A model generated the notes under the pieces. That model saw only the letters and a program-made list of their open reading frames with translations. It did not search any database and was not told where the DNA came from. From Lachnospiraceae bacterium C1.1 (lineage in GTDB: Bacteria > Bacillota > Clostridia > Lachnospirales > Lachnospiraceae), in assembly GCA_030434875.1 (NCBI GenBank), contig JAUISW010000001.1:434001-498000 (forward strand): a stretch of 64,000 nt of DNA, given 5' to 3'. This document shows, one piece after another, positions 26,614 to 34,040 of this stretch. A program made the translations under genes and the position numbers. Numbering within the stretch: the first letter of the stretch is position 1; each line of letters begins with the position of its first letter.

Positions 26614-26775
26614 CTAAGCCCGATAAATGCGTCTTTCTGTAATTTAGGAAGGTAAAAAGATTTACTTTTTTCATAGTATACAGTATTATATTAATGGAAG
26701 GTTTTTCTGCTGAGCTGATCTTTTAGGCAGAAAATTAAGGAAGAGGATATTTTTATATAGGGGACAGAGGGATAA

Positions 26776-27417
26776 ATGGAACTTTGGGAATATGAGCTTC
26801 GAAATGATATTTTTGAAGCTTACCTTACTAATAATCAGCAGCTTGCAAATTCATTGACGGCAGAGCTCGTTTCCAGAAAGGGAGTGGGATTCTTTTACCG
26901 CTACCGTTCACTTGATATGGCAGAAATCTCTGCCATACGTTTTGATCAGATATATCTTTGCAGGGCAATTCGATTTGCTAAGAGCGGAGAGGGAGACTGG
27001 GCGCTTTTCAAAAGTTATGTGGCATGTTTTACAGACAGACGTTTTTCATTAAGTATGTGGAGCGATTATGCCAATGAGGCAAGGGGCATCTGCCTCGAAT
27101 ATTCTGCAGATGATATTGCGAGATTTGCTACAGATAACGGACTGCTTTTTTCACCGGTACGATATTCCGATATCCCGCCTGTAAATACTTCGAGTCAGTA
27201 TCAGAATGTAATGTCTATGATGTCAAAACCGAGGATCGAATCGGATGAATATGAATGGCGTTTGTGGAAAGTAGATCTTCGTTCTAATGATATTGGAAAG
27301 CTTATGTCATCGATCAAACCGAGAAAAATCTATGTCGGAAGAAATATGGACAGAGATTCAGGTCTCTATGATGAATTGGAAGAAGTAGCTGAAGAAAAAG
27401 AAATAGAACTTATATAA
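26776..27417 (+). CDS. DUF2971-family protein
   Basis: The 213-residue soluble protein matches DUF2971: FYRYRSLD near the start, the central ACFTDRRFSLSMWSDYANEARGICLEYS (family pattern CFS...MWxHYA...GicleF), EWRLWKV and RKIYVGRN near the end. Its molecular function is unknown. Such proteins occur scattered in bacterial and phage genomes. Here it stands alone with AGAGGG upstream and a terminator downstream. Confidence 0.8.
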   Translation: MELWEYELRNDIFEAYLTNNQQLANSLTAELVSRKGVGFFYRYRSLDMAEISAIRFDQIYLCRAIRFAKSGEGDWALFKSYVACFTDRRFSLSMWSDYANEARGICLEYSADDIARFATDNGLLFSPVRYSDIPPVNTSSQYQNVMSMMSKPRIESDEYEWRLWKVDLRSNDIGKLMSSIKPRKIYVGRNMDRDSGLYDELEEVAEEKEIELI

Positions 27418-27421
27418 AAAA

Positions 27422-27455
27422 CCACGGCATAGTGACATGCCGTGGCTTTACTTTT
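27422..27455 (+). terminator. Intrinsic terminator after the DUF2971 gene
   Basis: A perfect 9-bp stem CCACGGCAT/ATGCCGTGG with a six-base loop is followed by a T-rich stretch (CTTTACTTTTT). It can also help end the convergent small gene. Confidence 0.85.
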
Positions 27456-27467
27456 TGCCGCCAAGGA

Positions 27468-27743
27468 TCAGAAAATAAGATCATCTTCCTCTATGACTGA
27501 CATTTCCAGATAATCGAATTCAATTTCTTCTACAAAGGAATCCTGATTGAATCTGGTTCTGGAATTTCGTTTAAAATCACTTATGTTTCTATCCAGCCAG
27601 ATCGGTACTGCGAGATCAAGTTCACGAGCAGCTTTATCAAGAGAGTTAAATACCTTATGTGTTCTTGTATCATCCTCAACAGCCTCTATTATGCAGTCGC
27701 GCAGCATTTTCCCTTTTTTATATTCCTTAAACCATATTTTCAT
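27468..27743 (-). CDS. Conserved small protein of unknown function
   Basis: The 91-residue protein begins MKIWFKEYKKGKMLRDCIIE, has a central PIWLDRNISDFKRNSRTRFN and a very acidic end. This pattern recurs as a conserved orphan in Clostridia, so I regard it as a real gene, but no function is known. It lies 17 bases downstream of the next minus-strand gene and is probably co-transcribed with it. Ribosome site AAGGAG. Confidence 0.75.
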   Translation of the reverse strand: MKIWFKEYKKGKMLRDCIIEAVEDDTRTHKVFNSLDKAARELDLAVPIWLDRNISDFKRNSRTRFNQDSFVEEIEFDYLEMSVIEEDDLIF

Positions 27744-27760
27744 TGATGAATGCCTTCTCC

Positions 27761-28027
27761 TTATGAGAATATATGAACAAAAGAGCTAATGGCTCTTGCT
27801 TTAGCCATTATATCGGTTTTGTTTTCAAGTATATATGATGAGATCTTGTTAAGTTCCTCCTGACTAAAGACATCGGAGGATGTTACTTTTCCGGAGGGTA
27901 CAATGGCTTCGGCGTAGGCGCTGTCTGATCTGCGCTCAAAACGTACGCGGACAAATTTTTCGCCTTTGTCGTTGTGAAGAATTCCGGAATAAGTCATATT
28001 GATCTCTTTTATATCTTTATTGTCCAT
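27761..28027 (-). CDS. Small protein of unknown function
   Basis: The 88-residue protein has a probable beta-rich first half (NMTYSGILHNDKGEKFVRVRFERRSDSAYAEA) and a helical second half (SQEELNKISSYILENKTDIM). No family was recognised. It is the first gene of a two-gene minus-strand unit and diverges from the tRNA-Leu gene. Weak ribosome site (GGCAGGAA). Confidence 0.65.
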   Translation of the reverse strand: MDNKDIKEINMTYSGILHNDKGEKFVRVRFERRSDSAYAEAIVPSGKVTSSDVFSQEELNKISSYILENKTDIMAKARAISSFVHIFS

Positions 28028-28105
28028 ATTTATTCCTGCCTTGTTCTATTTGCGATTTATTTTAACATATATATCGGCTTAAGTCACCATGAGCTTAACA
28101 GAATC

Positions 28106-28133
28106 TTGACAGAAATATTACAAAATGTATAAT
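28106..28133 (+). promoter_or_regulatory. Promoter of the tRNA-Leu gene
   Basis: TTGACA and TATAAT, both perfect, have a 16-base spacer and lie 27 bases upstream of the mature tRNA 5' end. Confidence 0.8.
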
Positions 28134-28159
28134 TAATAGGGTTATATTTTTAATTATGA

Positions 28160-28242
28160 GCGCTGGTGTCGGAATTGGCAGACGAGCAGGATTTAGGTTC
28201 CTGTGTCTTAATGGCGTGTGGGTTCAAGTCCCATCCGGCGCA
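28160..28242 (+). tRNA. tRNA-Leu (anticodon UAG)
   Basis: The 83-base cloverleaf has acceptor stem GCGCTGG/CCGGCGC with discriminator A and anticodon stem CAGGA/TCCTG around loop TTTAGGT (anticodon TAG at 28194-28196). A long class II variable arm and a T-loop GGTTCAAGTCC follow. CCA is not encoded (the following bases are CTA). It has its own consensus promoter and stands just before the polysaccharide cluster. Confidence 0.95.
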
Positions 28243-28292
28243 CTAAATGAAGATTTTGAGAAAAAACCAATATTTATTTAGGAGATTATTTA

Positions 28293-29066
28293 ATGAAGGT
28301 AGTAATTCTGGCGGGTGGACTTGGAACAAGGATTTCGGAAGAAAGTCATTTAAGACCTAAGCCGATGATAGAGATCGGAGGGCATCCGATTCTTTGGCAT
28401 ATCATGAAGGAATATTCCCATTTTGGTTATAATGAGTTTATCATCTGTCTTGGATATAAGCAGCATATGGTAAAGGAATTTTTTGCAGATTATTATCTTT
28501 ATGCTTCTGATGTAACATTTGATCTTACAACAAATAATATGGAAGTTCATAATAATTCTTCTGAACCATGGAAAGTTACTCTCGTAGATACGGGTCTTCA
28601 TACGATGACAGGCGGCCGTGTCAAGAGGGTAAAGGATTATATAGGTGATGAAACCTTTATGCTTACATATGGTGATGGTGTTGCTGATGTTGACATTAAT
28701 GCTCTTGTGGATTTCCATAAAAAATCTGGCAAGATCGGTACGCTGACAGCAATTTCCATAGATCAGCGATTTGGTGTACTTGACGTACGTGAAGATAATC
28801 TTGTACATGAATTTGCTGAAAAGCAGGAAAAGGATTCAAGTGTTGTAAATGGTGGCTATATGGTATTTGAACCTGAGATATTTGATTATATTGAGGGAGA
28901 TAAAACTGTCTTTGAGAAAGAGCCATTACAAAGACTTTCAGCAGAGGGACAGCTTTCGGCGTTTCTTCATAATGGATTCTGGAAGTGTATGGATACACAG
29001 CGTGAAAAGGAACAGCTTGAGAAACTTTGGGAAAGTGGACAGGCTCCCTGGAAAGTGTGGGCATAA
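28293..29066 (+). CDS. rfbF: Glucose-1-phosphate cytidylyltransferase
   Basis: The 257-residue nucleotidyltransferase makes CDP-glucose from glucose-1-phosphate and CTP, the entry step to CDP-3,6-dideoxy sugars. Diagnostic motifs: VVILAGGLGTRISEESHLRPKPM (nucleotide loop and Lys), MLTYGDGVADVD (metal Asp), VVNGGYMVFEPE, and the end FLHNGFWKCMDT. Length and pattern match RfbF/DdhA closely. It has GGAGAT upstream and heads the cluster. Its stop overlaps the dehydratase start as TAATG. Confidence 0.93.
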   Translation: MKVVILAGGLGTRISEESHLRPKPMIEIGGHPILWHIMKEYSHFGYNEFIICLGYKQHMVKEFFADYYLYASDVTFDLTTNNMEVHNNSSEPWKVTLVDTGLHTMTGGRVKRVKDYIGDETFMLTYGDGVADVDINALVDFHKKSGKIGTLTAISIDQRFGVLDVREDNLVHEFAEKQEKDSSVVNGGYMVFEPEIFDYIEGDKTVFEKEPLQRLSAEGQLSAFLHNGFWKCMDTQREKEQLEKLWESGQAPWKVWA

Positions 29067-30151
29067 TGCTTGATTTTGATTTTTATAAGGATAAAAAAGT
29101 CTTAATTACCGGGCATACAGGATTTAAGGGCGCATGGCTTACGGCTATACTTTTATCTGCCGGAGCGAAGGTTACGGGATATTCGCTGGAAGCACCGACA
29201 GATCCTTCACTATTTGAACTTACCGGACTTGGGAGTAAGATCAGGTCAGTCATAGGAGATGTCAGGGATTATGATAAACTGAAGGCTGTTTTCGATGAGG
29301 AAAGACCACAGATAGTTTTTCATCTTGCGGCACAGCCTATTGTAAGGAAGTCGTATGATGAACCCAGGCTTACTTTTGATACGAATGTTATGGGAACGGT
29401 CAATGTTCTTGAATGCGTAAGACTTACGGATTCGGTTAAATCTTTCTTAAATGTCACCACTGATAAGGTTTATCTCAACAGAGATGATGATATAGCTTTT
29501 ACAGAGGATATGATGCTGGACGGATATGATCCGTATTCTAATTCAAAATCATGTTCGGAACTTGTGACTCACAGTTATGTAAAATCTTTCTTTTCCGAAG
29601 CGTCATCGCCTGCTGTTTCAACGGCAAGAGCAGGAAATGTGATAGGGGGAGGAGACTTTGCCGAGGATCGTATAATTCCTGATTGTGTAAGAGCAGCTCT
29701 TTCAGGAAAAGAAATAATCATTAGAAATCCTAAGGCAACAAGACCTTTTCAACATGTTTTAGAGCCTCTTTGGGTATACCTTGAGATAGCTGAGAAGCAG
29801 ATGAAGGACAGAATTTATGCAGGTTATTATAATGTCGGACCGGATATCACAGATACTAAAACAGCCGGCGAGCTTGCACAGATGTTTTGTGATGAATGGG
29901 GGGATTCCCTTCGCTGGGTTGATAAATCTGACGGTGGACCGCATGAGGCTGCTTTCCTAAAGCTTGACTGTTCAAAATTAAAGAAATCTTTTGGCTGGAA
30001 GAGCGTATGGCATATCGACCGTGCAGTTCAGGAAACTGTAAACTGGAGCAGGGCTTATGCTTCAGGGGAAGATGTCATGGCAGAAATGATGAGAGAAATC
30101 GCGGAATACAGAATTGATGCGGAAGATAATGAGTCAAGACTCAAAGGATAA
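29066..30151 (+). CDS. rfbG: CDP-glucose 4,6-dehydratase
   Basis: The 361-residue short-chain dehydrogenase/reductase converts CDP-glucose to CDP-4-keto-6-deoxyglucose using bound NAD+. The Rossmann motif is ITGHTGFKGAWL; the catalytic region has VTTDKVY and the YxxxK as YSNSK in DPYSNSKSCSE. RAGNVIGGGDFAEDRIIPD is diagnostic for RfbG. The start is the ATG that overlaps the rfbF stop by one base; an open frame continues upstream but would intrude into rfbF. Confidence 0.93.
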   Translation: MLDFDFYKDKKVLITGHTGFKGAWLTAILLSAGAKVTGYSLEAPTDPSLFELTGLGSKIRSVIGDVRDYDKLKAVFDEERPQIVFHLAAQPIVRKSYDEPRLTFDTNVMGTVNVLECVRLTDSVKSFLNVTTDKVYLNRDDDIAFTEDMMLDGYDPYSNSKSCSELVTHSYVKSFFSEASSPAVSTARAGNVIGGGDFAEDRIIPDCVRAALSGKEIIIRNPKATRPFQHVLEPLWVYLEIAEKQMKDRIYAGYYNVGPDITDTKTAGELAQMFCDEWGDSLRWVDKSDGGPHEAAFLKLDCSKLKKSFGWKSVWHIDRAVQETVNWSRAYASGEDVMAEMMREIAEYRIDAEDNESRLKG

Positions 30152-30158
30152 AATATTT

Positions 30159-30215
30159 TTGCCATGATCAATGGCAATAAGATTTTGGCACTGGTTATTT
30201 TGAGCAGTGCCAAAA
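30159..30215 (+). promoter_or_regulatory. Two adjacent hairpins between rfbG and rfbH
   Basis: TTGCCAT-GATCA-ATGGCAA is followed by an 11-bp perfect stem TTTTGGCACTG/CAGTGCCAAAA. Only a weak T-stretch follows, so this may be a partial terminator or an mRNA processing or stability site within the operon rather than an operon end. Confidence 0.5.
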
Positions 30216-30251
30216 ATTGTTTATAACTATTAAAGAACGGAGTAATATTGT

Positions 30252-31592
30252 ATGTTTGAAAATATGAATGAGGAAGAGGCACGCAGAAAGATACTTGAAG
30301 AGGTCTCTGAGTATGCAAAGAAATATCACTGTCAGAAAAAAGATTATAAGGACGGAGACAGGATACCTTATGCCAGCAGGGTTTATGACGAGAAAGAAAT
30401 GATAAATCTTGTGGATTCTTCTTTAGAATTCTGGCTTACTGCAGGAAGATATACCGAGAAATTTGAAAAGGATTTTGCAAAATATCTTGGAGTAAAATTT
30501 GTATCTGTGGTTAATTCAGGTTCTAGTGCAAATCTTACTGCGTTTATGACACTTACCAGTCCGCTACTTGGAGAGAGAAGAGTAAAACGCGGGGATGAAG
30601 TCATCACCGTTGCGGCAGGATTCCCTACAACAGTAGCACCTGTAATTCAGTATGGCGCAGTTCCGGTATTTGTTGATGTTACAATACCCCAGTACAATAT
30701 TGATGTTACAAAGCTTGAAGAGGCTTATTCGGAAAAGACAAAGGCTGTTATGATCGCCCATACACTGGGAAATCCCTTTGACCTTAAGGCTGTCAAAGCT
30801 TTTTGCGATGCGCATAACCTCTGGCTTGTAGAGGATAATTGTGATGCTCTTGGTTCATTATATACTATAGATGGAAAAGAAAAACTCACAGGAACCATAG
30901 GAGACATAGGTACAAGCAGCTTTTATCCGCCTCATCATATGACGATGGGAGAGGGAGGAGCAGTGTATACCGATAATCCGCTCCTTAATAAAATAATCCG
31001 CTCCTTTAGGGACTGGGGACGTGATTGCGTATGTCCTTCAGGCCATGACAATTTCTGCGGTCATCGTTATGATGGTCAGTATGGTGAGCTTCCTAAGGGA
31101 TATGATCACAAGTATGTCTATTCGCATTTTGGATATAATCTTAAGGCGTCTGACATGCAGGCTGCAGTAGGCTGTGCCCAGCTCGAAAAATTCCCGTCTT
31201 TTGTAAAAAGAAGAAGAGAAAATTTTGAAATGCTTAGGGAAGGCTTGAAGGATCTTGAGGATAAGTTTATACTTCCGGAGGCAGCGGAAAATTCTAAACC
31301 TTCATGGTTTGGCTTCCTTATAACTGTAAAAGAAGGGCTTTCAAGAAATGATATTGTTCGCTATGTTGAGAACGCAGGTGTACAGACAAGAATGCTATTC
31401 TCAGGAAATCTTTTAAAGCACCCTTGTTTTGATGAAATGAGAGCCAGTGGTGAGGGATACAGAGTAGTAGGCGGACTTGATAATACAGACAGGATCATGA
31501 ATGATACATTTTGGATCGGAGTATATCCGGGAATGGATAAAGCAAGGATCGACAGAATGATAAAAGTTCTTCATGAGGCTGTAAACAAATAA
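30252..31592 (+). CDS. rfbH: CDP-4-keto-6-deoxy-D-glucose 3-dehydrase (E1)
   Basis: The 446-residue member of the DegT aminotransferase fold removes the C3 hydroxyl using pyridoxamine phosphate and a [2Fe-2S] cluster. Two signs separate it from sugar aminotransferases. The PLP-binding Lys is replaced by His in FYPPHHMTMGEGG (H228/H229). The cluster Cys pattern C-x-C-x7-C is present (C259, C261, C269 in DCVCPSGHDNFC). Classic E1 needs a separate iron-sulphur reductase (E3, RfbI/DdhD). None is present in this window. ATG 30252 has AACGGAG upstream. Confidence 0.93.
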   Translation: MFENMNEEEARRKILEEVSEYAKKYHCQKKDYKDGDRIPYASRVYDEKEMINLVDSSLEFWLTAGRYTEKFEKDFAKYLGVKFVSVVNSGSSANLTAFMTLTSPLLGERRVKRGDEVITVAAGFPTTVAPVIQYGAVPVFVDVTIPQYNIDVTKLEEAYSEKTKAVMIAHTLGNPFDLKAVKAFCDAHNLWLVEDNCDALGSLYTIDGKEKLTGTIGDIGTSSFYPPHHMTMGEGGAVYTDNPLLNKIIRSFRDWGRDCVCPSGHDNFCGHRYDGQYGELPKGYDHKYVYSHFGYNLKASDMQAAVGCAQLEKFPSFVKRRRENFEMLREGLKDLEDKFILPEAAENSKPSWFGFLITVKEGLSRNDIVRYVENAGVQTRMLFSGNLLKHPCFDEMRASGEGYRVVGGLDNTDRIMNDTFWIGVYPGMDKARIDRMIKVLHEAVNK

Positions 31593-31641
31593 GATATCCG
31601 TGCTTTACTATAAAAATCGCGAATATGGAAAGGAATATAGA

Positions 31642-33237
31642 TTGAAAAGTATAAAACTTCTGGATTGTACACTTCGTGATGGCGGTTTTGTAAATAATTG
31701 GAATTTCGGACATGGAGATATTATCAATCTCTTTGAAAGATCGGTATCAGCAGGAATCGATTATATAGAGGTTGGATTCCTTGATGAGAGAGAAGAATTT
31801 GATATAAACAGGACTATAACACCAGATACGACAGGTATGAATGAGATATTTAAGGGTCTTGACCATGGAAGATCGAAGATATTTGGTATGATCGACTATG
31901 GAACCTGTTCTCTGGATAAAATCTGTGATGCCAAAGATTCTGTTCTTGACGGGATCAGAGTTATGATAAAAAAGCCTACACGTTATGAGGCTATAAATTT
32001 TTGTGCTGAGCTTAAGAAAAAAGGTTATATTGTTTTCGCACAGCCTGTGTCTATAACGGGTTACTCTGATGAAGAGATGATCGATCTTATAGAGCATATA
32101 AATGAAGCAGAGCCTGCAGCAATGGCTATAGTTGATACATATGGACTTTTGGACAGAAGCAGTCTTCTGCATTATTTTCATCTGATCGATGAGAATCTTA
32201 AGAAGGAAATAACTGTCGGTTATCATGCACACAATAATTTCCAGCTGGCTTATTCAAATTCGATGGCTCTTTGTGAGGAAAAAACAGAAAGAAGTCTGAT
32301 CCTTGACGGTTCAGCGTATGGTATAGGAAAAAGCGCGGGAAATTGTCCTTTGGAGCTTTTATGTGTCTATATGAACCATCATTTTGAGGCTGATTATGAT
32401 ACGAGTCAGATACTTGAAATGATAGATACCGGTATCATGAAGATTTATGAGAAATTCCCATGGGGCTATCAGATGCAGTATTTTCTCTGTGCTTCAAATG
32501 ACTGTCACCCTAAATATCCGCAGTATCTCTTAAAGAAAAAGACACTTTCTGTACAGTCTGTGAATGAGATCCTGTCGATGATCATTCCGGAGGAAAGACT
32601 TGCTTTTAATGAAGCTTATATAGAAAAGCTTTATATAGAGTATCAGAATAATGAGATAAATGATGAGGATGACAGGATAAAGCTTAAAAACAAGCTTGGA
32701 GGAAAAAAGATCCTTATCCTTGGTCCCGGACATTCGATGCTCGATGAGAAAAAAGGAATCTGCAGATATATTTCGGAAAATGCGCCAGAGATAATCTCAA
32801 TAAATTATAAACCTGATGATTTTTATCCGGATTATATTTTCTTAAGCAATTCCAAGAGATATATGCAGCTTTCGAATTCGTTACAGTCGGCGGGAACTGA
32901 TATTAAGATCATGGCAACGTCAAATGTTACAGCAGCGAAAGGTGAATTTGATTTTTCTTTTGATTACTCTACATTAATAGACAGAGAATTTGAGATTCCG
33001 GATAATTCACTTCCTATGCTTTTAAGACTCTTAGAAAAGATAGGCGTAAAGGATATAGCTCTTGCAGGATTTGATGGTTACTCGGTAGACAGCAGGGCTG
33101 ATTATATAAATCCTGATATGGCATATGAATTTATCAGCAATTATGCAGTTAAGCTCAACAGCTATACGAAGAAGGTCATTTCAGGATTAAAGGAAAAAAT
33201 GAATATAAGATTTGTTACGGAGTCAGCATATGAATAA
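31642..33237 (+). CDS. DRE-TIM aldolase-like enzyme fused to an MptE-like domain
   Basis: The protein has 531 residues if started at TTG 31642 (GGAAAGGA 7 bases upstream); a GTG at 31600 gives 14 more. The N-terminal half (about 1-280) is an HMG-CoA-lyase/4-hydroxy-2-oxovalerate-aldolase-type barrel with LDCTLRDGGFVNNW and the metal motif GYHAHNN. The C-terminal part (about 360-531; KKILILGPGHSMLDEKKGI) resembles the MptE-like/DUF115 fold. Such fusions are found in capsule clusters, but the substrate is unknown. The family makes or breaks C-C bonds next to pyruvate, which fits a role beside the thiamine enzyme in building a branched sugar. The stop overlaps the HAD gene. Confidence 0.75.
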   Translation: MKSIKLLDCTLRDGGFVNNWNFGHGDIINLFERSVSAGIDYIEVGFLDEREEFDINRTITPDTTGMNEIFKGLDHGRSKIFGMIDYGTCSLDKICDAKDSVLDGIRVMIKKPTRYEAINFCAELKKKGYIVFAQPVSITGYSDEEMIDLIEHINEAEPAAMAIVDTYGLLDRSSLLHYFHLIDENLKKEITVGYHAHNNFQLAYSNSMALCEEKTERSLILDGSAYGIGKSAGNCPLELLCVYMNHHFEADYDTSQILEMIDTGIMKIYEKFPWGYQMQYFLCASNDCHPKYPQYLLKKKTLSVQSVNEILSMIIPEERLAFNEAYIEKLYIEYQNNEINDEDDRIKLKNKLGGKKILILGPGHSMLDEKKGICRYISENAPEIISINYKPDDFYPDYIFLSNSKRYMQLSNSLQSAGTDIKIMATSNVTAAKGEFDFSFDYSTLIDREFEIPDNSLPMLLRLLEKIGVKDIALAGFDGYSVDSRADYINPDMAYEFISNYAVKLNSYTKKVISGLKEKMNIRFVTESAYE

Positions 33238-33892
33238 TTATAAGGCCGCGCTATTTGATATGGACGGAACCCTTTTTAATACAAAAAGAGGTATTGTAAA
33301 GGCACTCAGGATGGCAATAGAGGAATATGGACTGGAGCCTTTAAAAGAGTCTGAGGAAGAGCAGTTTATAGGACCGCCGATACAGAAAACTGTAGAGAGC
33401 TTTTATAAGATAAGTGAAGAGAGAGCAATAGAATGCGCGGATCTTTTCAGAAAATATTACAGAGAAAAGGACTTTGTTATTGAATGCGATCTCTATGATG
33501 GGATGACAGATTGTCTTAAAAAGCTTAAAGATAATGGGGTTAAGTTAGGTATTGCATCACTAAAAAAAGAGGATATGGTATTGAGGATCTGTGATACCTA
33601 TAATATAACAGGTTATTTTGACAGTATTCATGGAACAGATGCCCGTGACAATCTTTCAAAATCTGATATAATCCATATCTGCATGAATGAAAGCGGGATC
33701 AGTGAAAACAGCGAAGCGGTTATGATAGGAGATACAAGATTTGATGCAATGGGGGCTGAAGAGGCTGGTGTACCATTCCTTGGAGTTACCTATGGTTTTG
33801 GATTCCATTCTGCAGAGGATGTTAACGCTTATAAAAATATAGGCGCAGCGGCTTCACCAATGTCAATTACGGAATTTTTTATTAATAATTGA
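33230..33892 (+). CDS. HAD-superfamily phosphatase (Gph/PGP-like)
   Basis: The 220-residue HAD hydrolase has nucleophile D10 and D12 in LFDMDGTLFNT, a small helical cap, and the acidic motif MIGDTRFDAMGA. It resembles phosphoglycolate-type phosphatases and probably dephosphorylates a sugar- or acid-phosphate in the pathway. The start ATG overlaps the aldolase gene by 8 bases, so the two are translationally coupled and likely act together. Confidence 0.85.
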   Translation: MNNYKAALFDMDGTLFNTKRGIVKALRMAIEEYGLEPLKESEEEQFIGPPIQKTVESFYKISEERAIECADLFRKYYREKDFVIECDLYDGMTDCLKKLKDNGVKLGIASLKKEDMVLRICDTYNITGYFDSIHGTDARDNLSKSDIIHICMNESGISENSEAVMIGDTRFDAMGAEEAGVPFLGVTYGFGFHSAEDVNAYKNIGAAASPMSITEFFINN

Positions 33893-34040
33893 GACCTTTG
33901 TGTCTTAGAATTGAGCTTTATGATATAATAATGTGTATATGATTTTTGGCTTTTAAGAAAACCCGTATTTCTCTGCGGGGGTTCTATAGTAATGCAAAAT
34001 AGATAAGTTTGACTTAATAAGATCAGGCAAAGGAGACAAG

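Noticed and set aside
27547..27789. Plus-strand 80-residue open frame antisense to the small orphan pair
   Set aside because: The minus-strand frame has a conserved-looking protein and a ribosome site; the plus-strand frame has neither.
28160..28292. Integrated element at tRNA-Leu
   Set aside because: No integrase, excisionase or repeated tRNA end was found; adjacency alone is not evidence of insertion.
30252..31592. Reading rfbH as a sugar aminotransferase
   Set aside because: The cofactor Lys is replaced by His and an iron-sulphur Cys motif is present, which identify the dehydrase.
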